Source: Metabacillus litoralis (lineage in GTDB: Bacteria; Bacillota; Bacilli; Bacillales; Bacillaceae). From it: a stretch of 64,000 bases of DNA. Both the position numbers and the translations under genes were made by a program. This document shows, piece after piece, positions 9,211-16,186 of this stretch (position 1 is the first letter of the stretch; every line of letters starts with the position of its first letter). The notes under the pieces are model-generated. The model ran no database searches and had not been told where the DNA came from. It was given only the letters and a program-made list of their open reading frames with translations. The stretch covers positions 4,596,501 through 4,660,500 of the forward strand of contig NZ_CP033043.1 of the NCBI RefSeq assembly GCF_003667825.1, in the 5' to 3' direction.

Positions 9211-9251
9211 AGCAGTCCTATTCGCAACTGAATAAGGCTGCTTCTTTTTTT
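9211..9251 (+). terminator. Intrinsic terminator
   Basis: AGCAGTCCTATTC pairs with GAATAAGGCTGCT (one mismatch), followed by a run of eight T. It ends the aspartokinase transcript. Confidence 0.85.
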
Positions 9252-9382
9252 ATTGTTATATATAGTGTTTAATTCAATGGACGGTAAATACGTACTGATT
9301 TTACATCGTGACATAAGGTTTTGTCAGCATGGAAATTCGCAAGCTCATTGTGCTCAAAATGATTTTAACTATCAGGGGGGGG

Positions 9383-9620
9383 CGGATAAATAAAGCGGAC
9401 CTGCTTGCTTATCCTTAATTGAGATAGTTAAATAAGCGGAGTTTGCCCGGTTAGACTGAAGAATGGAACTTGGTTTGGGGGATATAAGCGGAGTTTGTCC
9501 GGTTAAGCAAAGTAAAATGGTCCATTTTCATATTTTTCGATTAAATTGGCGGAATCTATCCGTCTATTTAATCTATTTTTCGTGCTAATTCCTCAATAAG
9601 AGGTATTTCTCCGCTTATTA
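9383..9620 (+). repeat. Degenerate intergenic repeat, GCGGA family
   Basis: GCGGA words occur at 9383, 9395, 9436, 9488 and 9549, and an inverted copy (TCTCCGCTTATTA) lies near 9608. The two best copies (GCGGAGTTTGCCCGGTTA at 9436 and GCGGAGTTTGTCCGGTTA at 9488) are exactly 52 bp apart, the period of the arrays at 17.5 and 57.2 kb. No gene is visible between 9151 and 9739. Confidence 0.65.
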
Positions 9621-9739
9621 ACTTGCCATGTTGTGAGACTCCTTTTTTATTTAATCGAGCTAACTTAACTTATTATTAGAATCCTCTATGGTATATACTT
9701 AAACAGTTAACACTTATACATATAAAAGAAGGTGAAAAA

Positions 9740-10714
9740 ATGGGTAGATTATTTTCGATTGGAGAAGTACTAATTGATTTTATTCCGGAGCAAAAAGGTA
9801 TTGCATTAAAAGATGTTGTTTCATTTGAGAGAGCACCAGGAGGAGCACCTGCTAATGTTGCAGCAGCTGTTGCGAAGTCAGGTGGAAACGCTTCAATGAT
9901 TACAAAACTAGGTGTTGATGCTTTTGGTGATTTTCTGATTGAAACATTAAACAATGTTGGGGTAAATACTGAACATGTTCTTAGAACAAAAGAAGCAAAT
10001 ACTGCCTTGGCATTCGTATCTCTTAAGGAGGATGGAGAACGAGATTTTTCCTTTTACCGTAATCCCTCAGCAGATCTATTATTGAACGAGGATGAGATTA
10101 ATGGAGAAATTTTTAATAAAGGAGATATCCTTCATTTTTGCTCAGTTGATTTAGTAGAAAGTCCAATGAAAAAAGCTCATACTAAAGCAATAATGTCTGC
10201 TAAGGAAAAAGGTGCTTTAATCAGCTTTGATCCTAATGTGCGTCTACCGTTATGGGATGATCCTCAGGACTGTAGAAAGACCATCTTGAGCTTTCTACCT
10301 GAAGCCCATCTTGTAAAAATCTCAGATGAGGAATTAGAGTTTATTACAGGAGTAAAAGATGTAGAAGAGGCTATTCAATCATTATTTGTTGGAGATGTGA
10401 AAGCGGTTATCTACACAAAAGGATCAGAAGGAGCCGACCTTTATGTAAATGGGGAATTTTACATTGATTCACCTGGATACAATGTTTCTGTTCAGGATAC
10501 AACAGGGGCGGGAGATGCCTTTATTGGGGGTTTTCTTTACAAGCTACTTGAGAAGAATGTCAATACACATCAGTTGAGTTCTCTTCTAAAAGATGAAAGT
10601 AAAGCAATCCTTTCTTATGCCAATGCAAGTGGTGCTTTAACCACAACTGGCAAAGGAGCAATTTCAGCTATACCGACTAAAGAGCAAATTTATGCATTTA
10701 TAAAAGGCCAATAA
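9740..10714 (+). CDS. PfkB-family carbohydrate kinase, probably fructokinase
   Basis: A 324-aa cytosolic sugar kinase. The N-terminal PfkB signature is GGAPANVAAAVAKSGG (about residues 34-49). The C-terminal signature DTTGAGDAFIGGF (253-265) contains the anion hole and the catalytic Asp259. FDPNVRLPLW (163-172) is typical of fructokinase/ketohexokinase-like members such as B. subtilis YdjE. It probably phosphorylates fructose or a related ketose with ATP. It stands alone and is not linked to a sugar transporter. AGAAGGTG provides the ribosome site. Confidence 0.82.
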   Translation: MGRLFSIGEVLIDFIPEQKGIALKDVVSFERAPGGAPANVAAAVAKSGGNASMITKLGVDAFGDFLIETLNNVGVNTEHVLRTKEANTALAFVSLKEDGERDFSFYRNPSADLLLNEDEINGEIFNKGDILHFCSVDLVESPMKKAHTKAIMSAKEKGALISFDPNVRLPLWDDPQDCRKTILSFLPEAHLVKISDEELEFITGVKDVEEAIQSLFVGDVKAVIYTKGSEGADLYVNGEFYIDSPGYNVSVQDTTGAGDAFIGGFLYKLLEKNVNTHQLSSLLKDESKAILSYANASGALTTTGKGAISAIPTKEQIYAFIKGQ

Positions 10715-10749
10715 AAAGCTTGAGGGCTAATTCAGCCTCTCAAGCTTTT
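10714..10749. terminator. Bidirectional terminator between convergent genes
   Basis: AAAAGCTTGAG and CTCAAGCTTTT form the outer stem with an inner GGCT/AGCC stem. It serves the kinase gene on the plus strand and overlaps the last codons of the small minus-strand gene that follows. Confidence 0.85.
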
Positions 10750-10879
10750 CATTGTTAGATGAATTTCTAGAAGAGCTTGCTCTATACTTGTTTTGCTTTG
10801 TAAGTTTTAAATGACGAGATCTAAGTATACTGGCAGGTGTATTATTATTTGGAGCTGCTTGTTCATTCCAATCAGACAT
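10727..10879 (-). CDS. Small Asn/Ser-rich protein (50 aa), unknown
   Basis: A minus-strand frame beginning MSDWNEQAAPNNNTPASILR and ending in NSSNNEKLERLN. An excellent AAAGGAGG site lies nine bases before the ATG, which is the main support for a real gene. The product is soluble, basic in the middle and has no cysteine or membrane segment, a composition often seen in small spore proteins. The stop codon lies inside the shared terminator hairpin. It follows the 74-aa gene on the same strand by 20 bases, so the two are probably co-transcribed. No family is recognised. Confidence 0.7.
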   Translation of the reverse strand: MSDWNEQAAPNNNTPASILRSRHLKLTKQNKYRASSSRNSSNNEKLERLN

Positions 10880-10899
10880 GTAAACTTAACCTCCTTTTG

Positions 10900-11124
10900 C
10901 TATTCTTCAACTTTCTTCCCTCTCATTAGTTTTTCAAAAGTATCCATGGAAGGATCTCGTTTTATTTCATGATCAAAAGGGTTTGTTTCTTGGGAAAATT
11001 CAGGATCAGCATCAAGTCTTATCCCCATCTGAGAACCTTCTGTTGATAAAGGATCATTAATAATTGATTCCCTTGCTCCATCTCGATGTGGAGTTACCTC
11101 TGAATTCTGATTACGCCTATCCAT
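10900..11124 (-). CDS. Small acidic hydrophilic protein (74 aa), unknown
   Basis: Begins MDRRNQNSEVTPHRDGARES and ends FEKLMRGKKVEE. It has no hydrophobic segment and no cysteine, and is rich in Asp, Glu, Arg and Pro. It is presumably disordered. GAGGTGAT lies four bases before the start. It is the promoter-proximal gene of a two-gene small-protein unit with the 50-aa gene. I do not recognise a family. A role in spores or stress is possible but unsupported. Confidence 0.7.
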   Translation of the reverse strand: MDRRNQNSEVTPHRDGARESIINDPLSTEGSQMGIRLDADPEFSQETNPFDHEIKRDPSMDTFEKLMRGKKVEE

Positions 11125-11419
11125 CTTATCACCTCAAAAAAATTTAACTTTGGTCTTAAGATATCAAATGGAGGGAAATTCTATTCAAAATTTTGTTTTG
11201 TATTGAAAATAGAATAGGTGTTATTACTTACTTCAGAATTACAGTGAAAATAATAGAAACTGTTGCAACATATAGAGAATAGTGTTAGTCTTTATAAGAC
11301 TAATTTCTTGCTGTTATTAGTTTTTGATTAAATGAACATGACCATTCTTACATACAATCATATAAATAATCCCTAAGTGGTAAATGGGAGAATCTATCTC
11401 ACAATAGCTGTCTGTCCAT
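11125..11419. other. Gene-free stretch upstream of a terminator hairpin
   Basis: No credible open frame. The plus-strand terminator that follows implies something is transcribed here: a leader for the next gene, or a small RNA. AT-rich, with a small GGGAGA/TCTC hairpin near 11386. Confidence 0.4.
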
Positions 11420-11452
11420 GGCCTAACTTCTATATTGAAGTTAGGCCTTTTT
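11420..11452 (+). terminator. Perfect hairpin and T run upstream of the first DUF2294 gene
   Basis: GGCCTAACTTC and GAAGTTAGGCC form an 11-bp perfect stem around TATATT, followed by TTTTT. No gene precedes it on this strand, so it is either an attenuator in the leader of the next gene or the end of a small RNA. Confidence 0.85.
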
Positions 11453-11522
11453 ATGTTTATATGGAATAAATTGTATTGAATGTTGATTAGCGCTTTAAAT
11501 ATCATTCTAAGGAGGACATAAA

Positions 11523-12221
11523 ATGAAAAAAGTTAATAATTACTATCAAGAAGACCTCCTTCTTCTTAGTAGTACATTAAGTAAGCTTTTAAAGCAAAGG
11601 TTTGGAAAAGGACCTGAAACTTGTTACGTTACATTGCATTCAAACAGATTAGTCATCTTTATAAAAAAATATAGAACTCCTGCTGAAGATGTTTTGTTAA
11701 AGAATAACAATGTAAGCCTATTACAGAGATTCAGGTCAGCTGTTATGGAAGAAGTATTCTTTGAATTTTCCAAAGAAGCACATGATTGCCTTGGTATTTC
11801 TTTTGATTCTTATTATGAGGATTGGAATTTTGAAAGAAACACGGGAATAATGATTTTGGAGAATAGTGAATCTAAAAAATGGTCCGAGACAACAGTACCT
11901 CCAACACTAAAGGAGAAGCTTTTTAACGGAATAATTTCGGTGAGCGAGGAAATATATAAAGTACCAAGTAGGGTAGAAATCATTAGAATGAATCAAAATA
12001 TGTATGCTGTAGAATGTCGAGGGTCATTAATTCAAATTGAGAAAGTTTTGTACCGCAAAGGCCATATAGAGTTGCTACACGAGCGCTCCAATGATATTAA
12101 GAACTCCTTTATTAAACAAAAGGAGGTTTTTGAATCAATTTTTTCTACAGTTATAGAGGATATATTTATGATTTGGGACTATAAGGATGATACAAGCTAT
12201 ATTTTCTTTTATTTGCAGTAA
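11523..12221 (+). CDS. Two-domain DUF2294/MpsC-like protein, paralogue 1
   Basis: A 232-aa soluble protein made of two copies of the DUF2294 fold (Pfam PF10057, since linked to the MpsC name). The first copy (about 8-115) has RFGKGPETCYVTL, RTPAEDVLL and a Tyr-Tyr-Glu-Asp-Trp-Asn-Phe end. The second (about 125-232) has KVPSRVEII, IEKVLYRKGH and FMIWDYKDD. The GGAGGAC site precedes the ATG. Single-domain relatives such as B. subtilis YbcI are about 125 aa, so this is an internal duplication. Function is unknown. Two paralogues follow within 2.3 kb. Confidence 0.75.
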   Translation: MKKVNNYYQEDLLLLSSTLSKLLKQRFGKGPETCYVTLHSNRLVIFIKKYRTPAEDVLLKNNNVSLLQRFRSAVMEEVFFEFSKEAHDCLGISFDSYYEDWNFERNTGIMILENSESKKWSETTVPPTLKEKLFNGIISVSEEIYKVPSRVEIIRMNQNMYAVECRGSLIQIEKVLYRKGHIELLHERSNDIKNSFIKQKEVFESIFSTVIEDIFMIWDYKDDTSYIFFYLQ

Positions 12222-12379
12222 GTTGTTTACTTTCATTTGATTATTTTATATTATTAAATTAAGAAGAAAAGAGAATAATGCTTTTCTTTATACGAAATTA
12301 TTACAATATTATTCAACTATAAATTAAGATAATTTAATATAATTTGGTAGAAATGATTTAGAAAATAAGCTAAGCATAA

Positions 12380-12425
12380 GCCAAAATAGCAAAAAGAATA
12401 TTTCTTTTTGCTATTTTGGCTTTTT
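12380..12425 (+). terminator. Very strong terminator (19-bp perfect stem)
   Basis: GCCAAAATAGCAAAAAGAA pairs without mismatch with its complement around a TAT loop and is followed by TTTTT. It ends the first DUF2294 transcript, about 160 nt after its stop codon. It also rules out the longer frame of the next gene that would start inside it. Confidence 0.9.
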
Positions 12426-12466
12426 ATGTTTGTGTTAGTTTTTTTGGAATAGGAGTTCGTTACAAC

Positions 12467-12886
12467 ATGATAAAGCAAGATAATCATCATAACTTTGAAT
12501 ATTTACAATCTCTAAAAGCCATAAACAAAATGACAACTGTCATGTTATGTGAAGTAGCTCAGCTTATTGGAGATATGAAGCAGATTGTGTGTCAACAGGA
12601 GAAAGAACTTTCTAATTTTATACATCCTATAGCAAATACTCATTCAGATATTATTAATGTTATGAAGCAAACATCAGCCTTGATGAAACTAGAACATATT
12701 GAAAAACAGCTATTCATTGATATGGTTGCCTCGCTCACAGAATTAATATGTGAAATGCTGAGGGATATTGAGGATGCCAAAGTGTTACTAGAGAGAATGG
12801 CTACCACTGACTCTTTTAAATTACATATAAATTATCAATTAGATTATTTAAGCTGCTTACTGACAGAACTTATTATTATACATTGA
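12467..12886 (+). CDS. Helical protein of unknown function (139 aa)
   Basis: Unrecognised. ATG at 12467 (MIKQDNHHNFEYLQ) is chosen because AGGAG lies upstream with an 11-base gap, and because the alternative start at 12416 lies inside a terminator stem. The protein is predicted all-helical, rich in Leu, Ile, Met and Glu (for example MKQTSALMKLEHIEKQLF and SLTELICEMLRDIEDAKVLL), with four Cys but no CxxC pair and no clear membrane span. It lies between DUF2294 paralogues 1 and 2 and may belong with them, but it has its own terminator. Confidence 0.6.
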   Translation: MIKQDNHHNFEYLQSLKAINKMTTVMLCEVAQLIGDMKQIVCQQEKELSNFIHPIANTHSDIINVMKQTSALMKLEHIEKQLFIDMVASLTELICEMLRDIEDAKVLLERMATTDSFKLHINYQLDYLSCLLTELIIIH

Positions 12887-12888
12887 GA

Positions 12889-12921
12889 CATACTGCCTAA
12901 GATGCAGTGTGTTTTTTTATT
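12889..12921 (+). terminator. Intrinsic terminator
   Basis: ACATACTGC pairs with GCAGTGTGT, followed by a run of T. It ends the helical-protein gene. Confidence 0.8.
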
Positions 12922-13003
12922 ATTTTCAATGCTGCTTTCTTATTGAAAAGCAAATAATCGTTAATACTACATTTAAACGAAGAAGGAGAGAGGAGTTATA
13001 AAA

Positions 13004-13744
13004 ATGGATGATAATGAGATAGTAAGCTTACAAAAGGATATAAGTGGTTATGTTGGTAAGATGTTTCGGGAGAGTTTTGGTAAGGGGCCACAATCTGTTT
13101 ATACTTCAGTAGGTTATACATATATCACGATTTACTTAAGGAATTTTCTTACCCCTTCTGAACGTGTCTTGTTAGAACAAGATCAGGTCATGACGATCAT
13201 GCAAATGAGAGATAAATTAATGGATACACTTATTCCGGAATTAAAGGCTTTTATTGAAATATCAACTAGTAAGAAAATACGAGAGATTTATTATGATTGG
13301 AATTTACATAACAAATCCGGGATGATTACTTGTATAAGCTCTGAGTCATTTACACCTAAAGATTCATTAAAGGAGAATTATTTAGGCAAGGAAAAAATTG
13401 ATTATGAAGTGATTCAAATTAGTAAGCAAGCCCAGAAAATACCTGAAGAAATTTATTCCTGTGAAATAAATGATAGAACCCTACTTGTTATTCGCAATGG
13501 AATTCTTGTTAGAATTGAAAAAGAACTCATTCGACTTGGCAATGGTGATCTTTTAAAAAGAGTAAAAAGAAATTTAGAAAAAGGATTTTTACATAACAAC
13601 AGCCAATTTGAAGCTAATCTCAATAAACAAATTATTGAATCGTTTGTGGATTGGGATTTCGACTTAGATAAAAGTGTCATTCTTTTTATTCTTAATCCTA
13701 CTGAACCTAATAAACATAGTTTTAAACAAATTGATATTGAATAG
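13004..13744 (+). CDS. Two-domain DUF2294/MpsC-like protein, paralogue 2
   Basis: A 246-aa duplicate-domain protein. Copy 1 carries SFGKGPQSVYTSV, FLTPSERVLLEQDQ and IYYDWNLHNKSGMI. Copy 2 carries KIPEEIYSCEI, GILVRIEKELIRLGNGDLL and SFVDWDFDLDKSVILFIL. The start has GGAGAGAGGAG upstream. Its stop is 16 bases before the start of paralogue 3, so the two form an operon. The shared Asp-Trp-(Asn/Asp)-(Phe/Leu) motif ends each domain in all three proteins. No catalytic residues are known to me. Confidence 0.75.
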   Translation: MDDNEIVSLQKDISGYVGKMFRESFGKGPQSVYTSVGYTYITIYLRNFLTPSERVLLEQDQVMTIMQMRDKLMDTLIPELKAFIEISTSKKIREIYYDWNLHNKSGMITCISSESFTPKDSLKENYLGKEKIDYEVIQISKQAQKIPEEIYSCEINDRTLLVIRNGILVRIEKELIRLGNGDLLKRVKRNLEKGFLHNNSQFEANLNKQIIESFVDWDFDLDKSVILFILNPTEPNKHSFKQIDIE

Positions 13745-13760
13745 AAGGTATGGTGATGAT

Positions 13761-14444
13761 ATGGATCAAGATATATTGAATACTATTAGTAGCTTTACAA
13801 GTAAGGCTTTAAGGAAAAATTTCGGCAGAGGGCCGCAATCATGTCAGTCAACACTTTGTGATAAATACCTTGTTACATATATCCGTGGCTTTATATCACC
13901 TATGGAGGAGGTGCTTGTTCAACAAGGGCAAAGAAATCATGTTGAAAAGGCTAGAACAGTTATCATAAATCATATTCTTGAGGAATTAAAAGGAGTAGTG
14001 AAAGTCTCTTTAGATCGTGATGTTGAGGATTATTACCATGATTGGAATTTTCCCAACAATTCTGGAGTGATTATTTTCATTTTAGATGAGAAGGTAACAG
14101 AGGAATACTCCTTAAGACAAGATGTAAATCTAAACAAATTAGAGAAAGAAGTCTCGCGAATTAGCTATCTTGTTCAGAAGGTTCCTGATCAAATTCATGT
14201 ATATCCCCTATCAGATTCGATTTATTTAATCGAGAGAAAGGGGATACTGATACCGATTGAAAAATCACTTGTTCAAAAAGGATTTATGGAGGAGTTAAAA
14301 ATTACAAAAGATGAATTGGAGAAAAGTTATTTCCATAGATATGGAAAGTTCGGTGATATCTTCCAATCTCCTGTTAAAGATATCTTTATGGATTGGAATT
14401 TCAAAGAAGATAAGTCATTTATGGTGTTTGTCTTAAATTCCTAA
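13761..14444 (+). CDS. Two-domain DUF2294/MpsC-like protein, paralogue 3
   Basis: A 227-aa protein starting MDQDILNTISSFTSKALRKN. ATG at 13761 is preferred over the longer frame from 13674, which would add a hydrophobic stretch read from inside the previous gene. Copy 1: NFGRGPQSCQSTL, FISPMEEVLVQQG and DYYHDWNFPNNSGVI. Copy 2: KVPDQIHVYPL, GILIPIEKSLVQKGF and FMDWNFKEDKSFMVFVL. It lies directly behind paralogue 2. A hairpin shared with the convergent kinase gene ends the unit. Confidence 0.75.
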   Translation: MDQDILNTISSFTSKALRKNFGRGPQSCQSTLCDKYLVTYIRGFISPMEEVLVQQGQRNHVEKARTVIINHILEELKGVVKVSLDRDVEDYYHDWNFPNNSGVIIFILDEKVTEEYSLRQDVNLNKLEKEVSRISYLVQKVPDQIHVYPLSDSIYLIERKGILIPIEKSLVQKGFMEELKITKDELEKSYFHRYGKFGDIFQSPVKDIFMDWNFKEDKSFMVFVLNS

Positions 14445-14454
14445 GTTTATATAA

Positions 14455-14510
14455 AATGGATAGAAAAGTTCACGTTGTTGTTTCTTTATGTGAACTTTCT
14501 ATATCCATTT
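14455..14510. terminator. Convergent terminator
   Basis: TGGATAGAAAAGTTCAC and GTGAACTTTCTATATCCA pair with small bulges around a T-rich loop. T-rich DNA lies on both sides. It separates paralogue 3 from the convergent histidine kinase gene. Confidence 0.6.
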
Positions 14511-14558
14511 AGGTCGGATAGTAAGCTCTAAAAGTATAATTTGAAGCGGACTTATTCT

Positions 14559-15854
14559 TTATGGCTTTTTTATACCTTTAAGTTCAATACAAGCAGTTGT
14601 ACCTTTATTAACTGAGCTCTCAAAAGTAAGGTTGCCACCCATTGAATCAATTAAACGAAATGTCACTAATAAACCTAACCCTGTTCCGTACGTTTTGGTC
14701 GTAATATATGGCTTTCCTAATATTTGTAGTTGCTCTGTATCCATGCCTGCACCTGTATCTATAATTTTTATGTTTATTTTGTCCGTTTTTTTACAATAAG
14801 AAGTAACTATTTTCACGCTTCCGTCGTCTGTAGCTGTGATTGCGTTTTTTACTAAATTTAATATTGCTTGTTTAAATGTAATTGGATCTACTGTTATATA
14901 AATATTCTTTTCAATAAAATGGTCTAATTTTATACCTTTTATATTAGCGTATGATTGTACAAGTAGAATAACTTCTTTAAGAGCTTTGTTAATGTTGAAT
15001 TCTTTCATCTCTGAATTTTGCTTGGGTATAGCTAAGTTTAGATAATCTGAAATAATTAATTCGGTTTTGTCAAGTTCATCAATTGCAGTGTCGATATAAT
15101 GATGAAGATCTTTATCAACTTTTACCTTTGTGAGTTGGATAAATCCCCTGACAGCTGTTAATGGATTTTGTATTTCATGGGCAATAGAAGCAGCAAGTTC
15201 ACTCATCGTATTCATTTTCTCTGCATTATGAACCTGTTCGACTAGTTTAAGATTAGACAAGATACTTTCGATGAAATATGCATTAATCAGTATACCAATT
15301 ACATAGGTTACTCCCATCAGTAAGTACAACTCAAATCCTTGTTGATAGAAAAGGTCTACTTGATTCATATATAAATAATGTAACTCACTAGCAGTAATCA
15401 CAATAAAAAAAGTAACGATTGAGATACAAAGTATAGCTATAAATTTTTTATTATTATTTGTATGATGATATTTCTTTTTAATAAGCATTATGAGAATTAA
15501 AAGAATAAGTGCAACAACTAAAGCATTTACCGATAAAATAAACTTACCTAAATAGTAACTGTATCCAACCACTAACACACCACATATTAGTATTGATTTT
15601 CCTCCCGTATATAGTGCACAGATAACAAGCGGAACCCAGCTTAAGTTCCATTGAATTTCCCCTGATATAATAGGGAAATTCATACTCAAAATAGACACTA
15701 AACCGAAAGCTAGTCCAGCTAGGAACTCGGTTCTTTTTTTAGTTGAATGAGTAAAGATCAAATTATAAAAATAGATGGGGGATAGCACGATCAAGAGGTT
15801 GAATAACACCTGTCCCATACTACTTGTTGTTGATGCTAGCAAAACATAGTTCAC
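14559..15854 (-). CDS. Membrane sensor histidine kinase, KinB-like orphan
   Basis: A 431-aa kinase. Residues 1-200 hold six hydrophobic segments of the 5TM-5TMR/LYT type (the SMNFPI motif near 58-62 is typical). The HisKA H box is SELAASIAHEIQNPLTAVRG with His226. The ATPase domain has the N box LVKNAITA, G1 DTGAGM and G2 GTGLGLLV. No response regulator gene is adjacent, so it is an orphan. By architecture it resembles B. subtilis sporulation kinases such as KinB that feed the Spo0F phosphorelay. That role is inferred. A minus-strand terminator hairpin lies about 40 bases upstream of its start. Confidence 0.85.
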   Translation of the reverse strand: MNYVLLASTTSSMGQVLFNLLIVLSPIYFYNLIFTHSTKKRTEFLAGLAFGLVSILSMNFPIISGEIQWNLSWVPLVICALYTGGKSILICGVLVVGYSYYLGKFILSVNALVVALILLILIMLIKKKYHHTNNNKKFIAILCISIVTFFIVITASELHYLYMNQVDLFYQQGFELYLLMGVTYVIGILINAYFIESILSNLKLVEQVHNAEKMNTMSELAASIAHEIQNPLTAVRGFIQLTKVKVDKDLHHYIDTAIDELDKTELIISDYLNLAIPKQNSEMKEFNINKALKEVILLVQSYANIKGIKLDHFIEKNIYITVDPITFKQAILNLVKNAITATDDGSVKIVTSYCKKTDKINIKIIDTGAGMDTEQLQILGKPYITTKTYGTGLGLLVTFRLIDSMGGNLTFESSVNKGTTACIELKGIKKP

Positions 15855-15892
15855 GACCTTTCAGAAATCTTTTATTATAGTAGTAAGTAAAC

Positions 15893-15944
15893 AAAAAAAG
15901 CCAAAATAAGAGTAGTGATCATAACTACTTCTTACTTTGGCTTT
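15893..15944 (-). terminator. Minus-strand terminator upstream of the kinase gene
   Basis: On the minus strand GCCAAAGTAAGAAGTAGT pairs with ACTACTCTTATTTTGGC (one bulge, one mismatch) and is followed by TTTTTTT. The wall-protein gene upstream already has its own terminator at 16128, so this one either attenuates the kinase gene or ends a short RNA from 15945-16127. Confidence 0.75.
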
Positions 15945-16127
15945 AAATTTCAGCTATTAACTAGAAAAACATAACCTATATGATGAGCTCTATTAAATTC
16001 AAAAATGGGGATATAAAGAGCTTATTGTCGTTTGAAAGAATAATTGAAAAAAGAAAATGGAGCATCTCCAAGTTTCTATTCATATCATATAATTTTTAAA
16101 AAGAAGTTTCAATTGTAAACTACAAAA

Positions 16128-16164
16128 GGATAGATAAGCCAGATCCTATCTGGTTTATCTATCC
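16128..16164 (-). terminator. Intrinsic terminator of the wall-protein gene
   Basis: On the minus strand GGATAGATAAACCAGAT pairs with ATCTGGCTTATCTATCC around three bases and is followed by TTTTG. Confidence 0.85.
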
Positions 16165-16186
16165 TTTCGTGGACTAACACTTAGAA

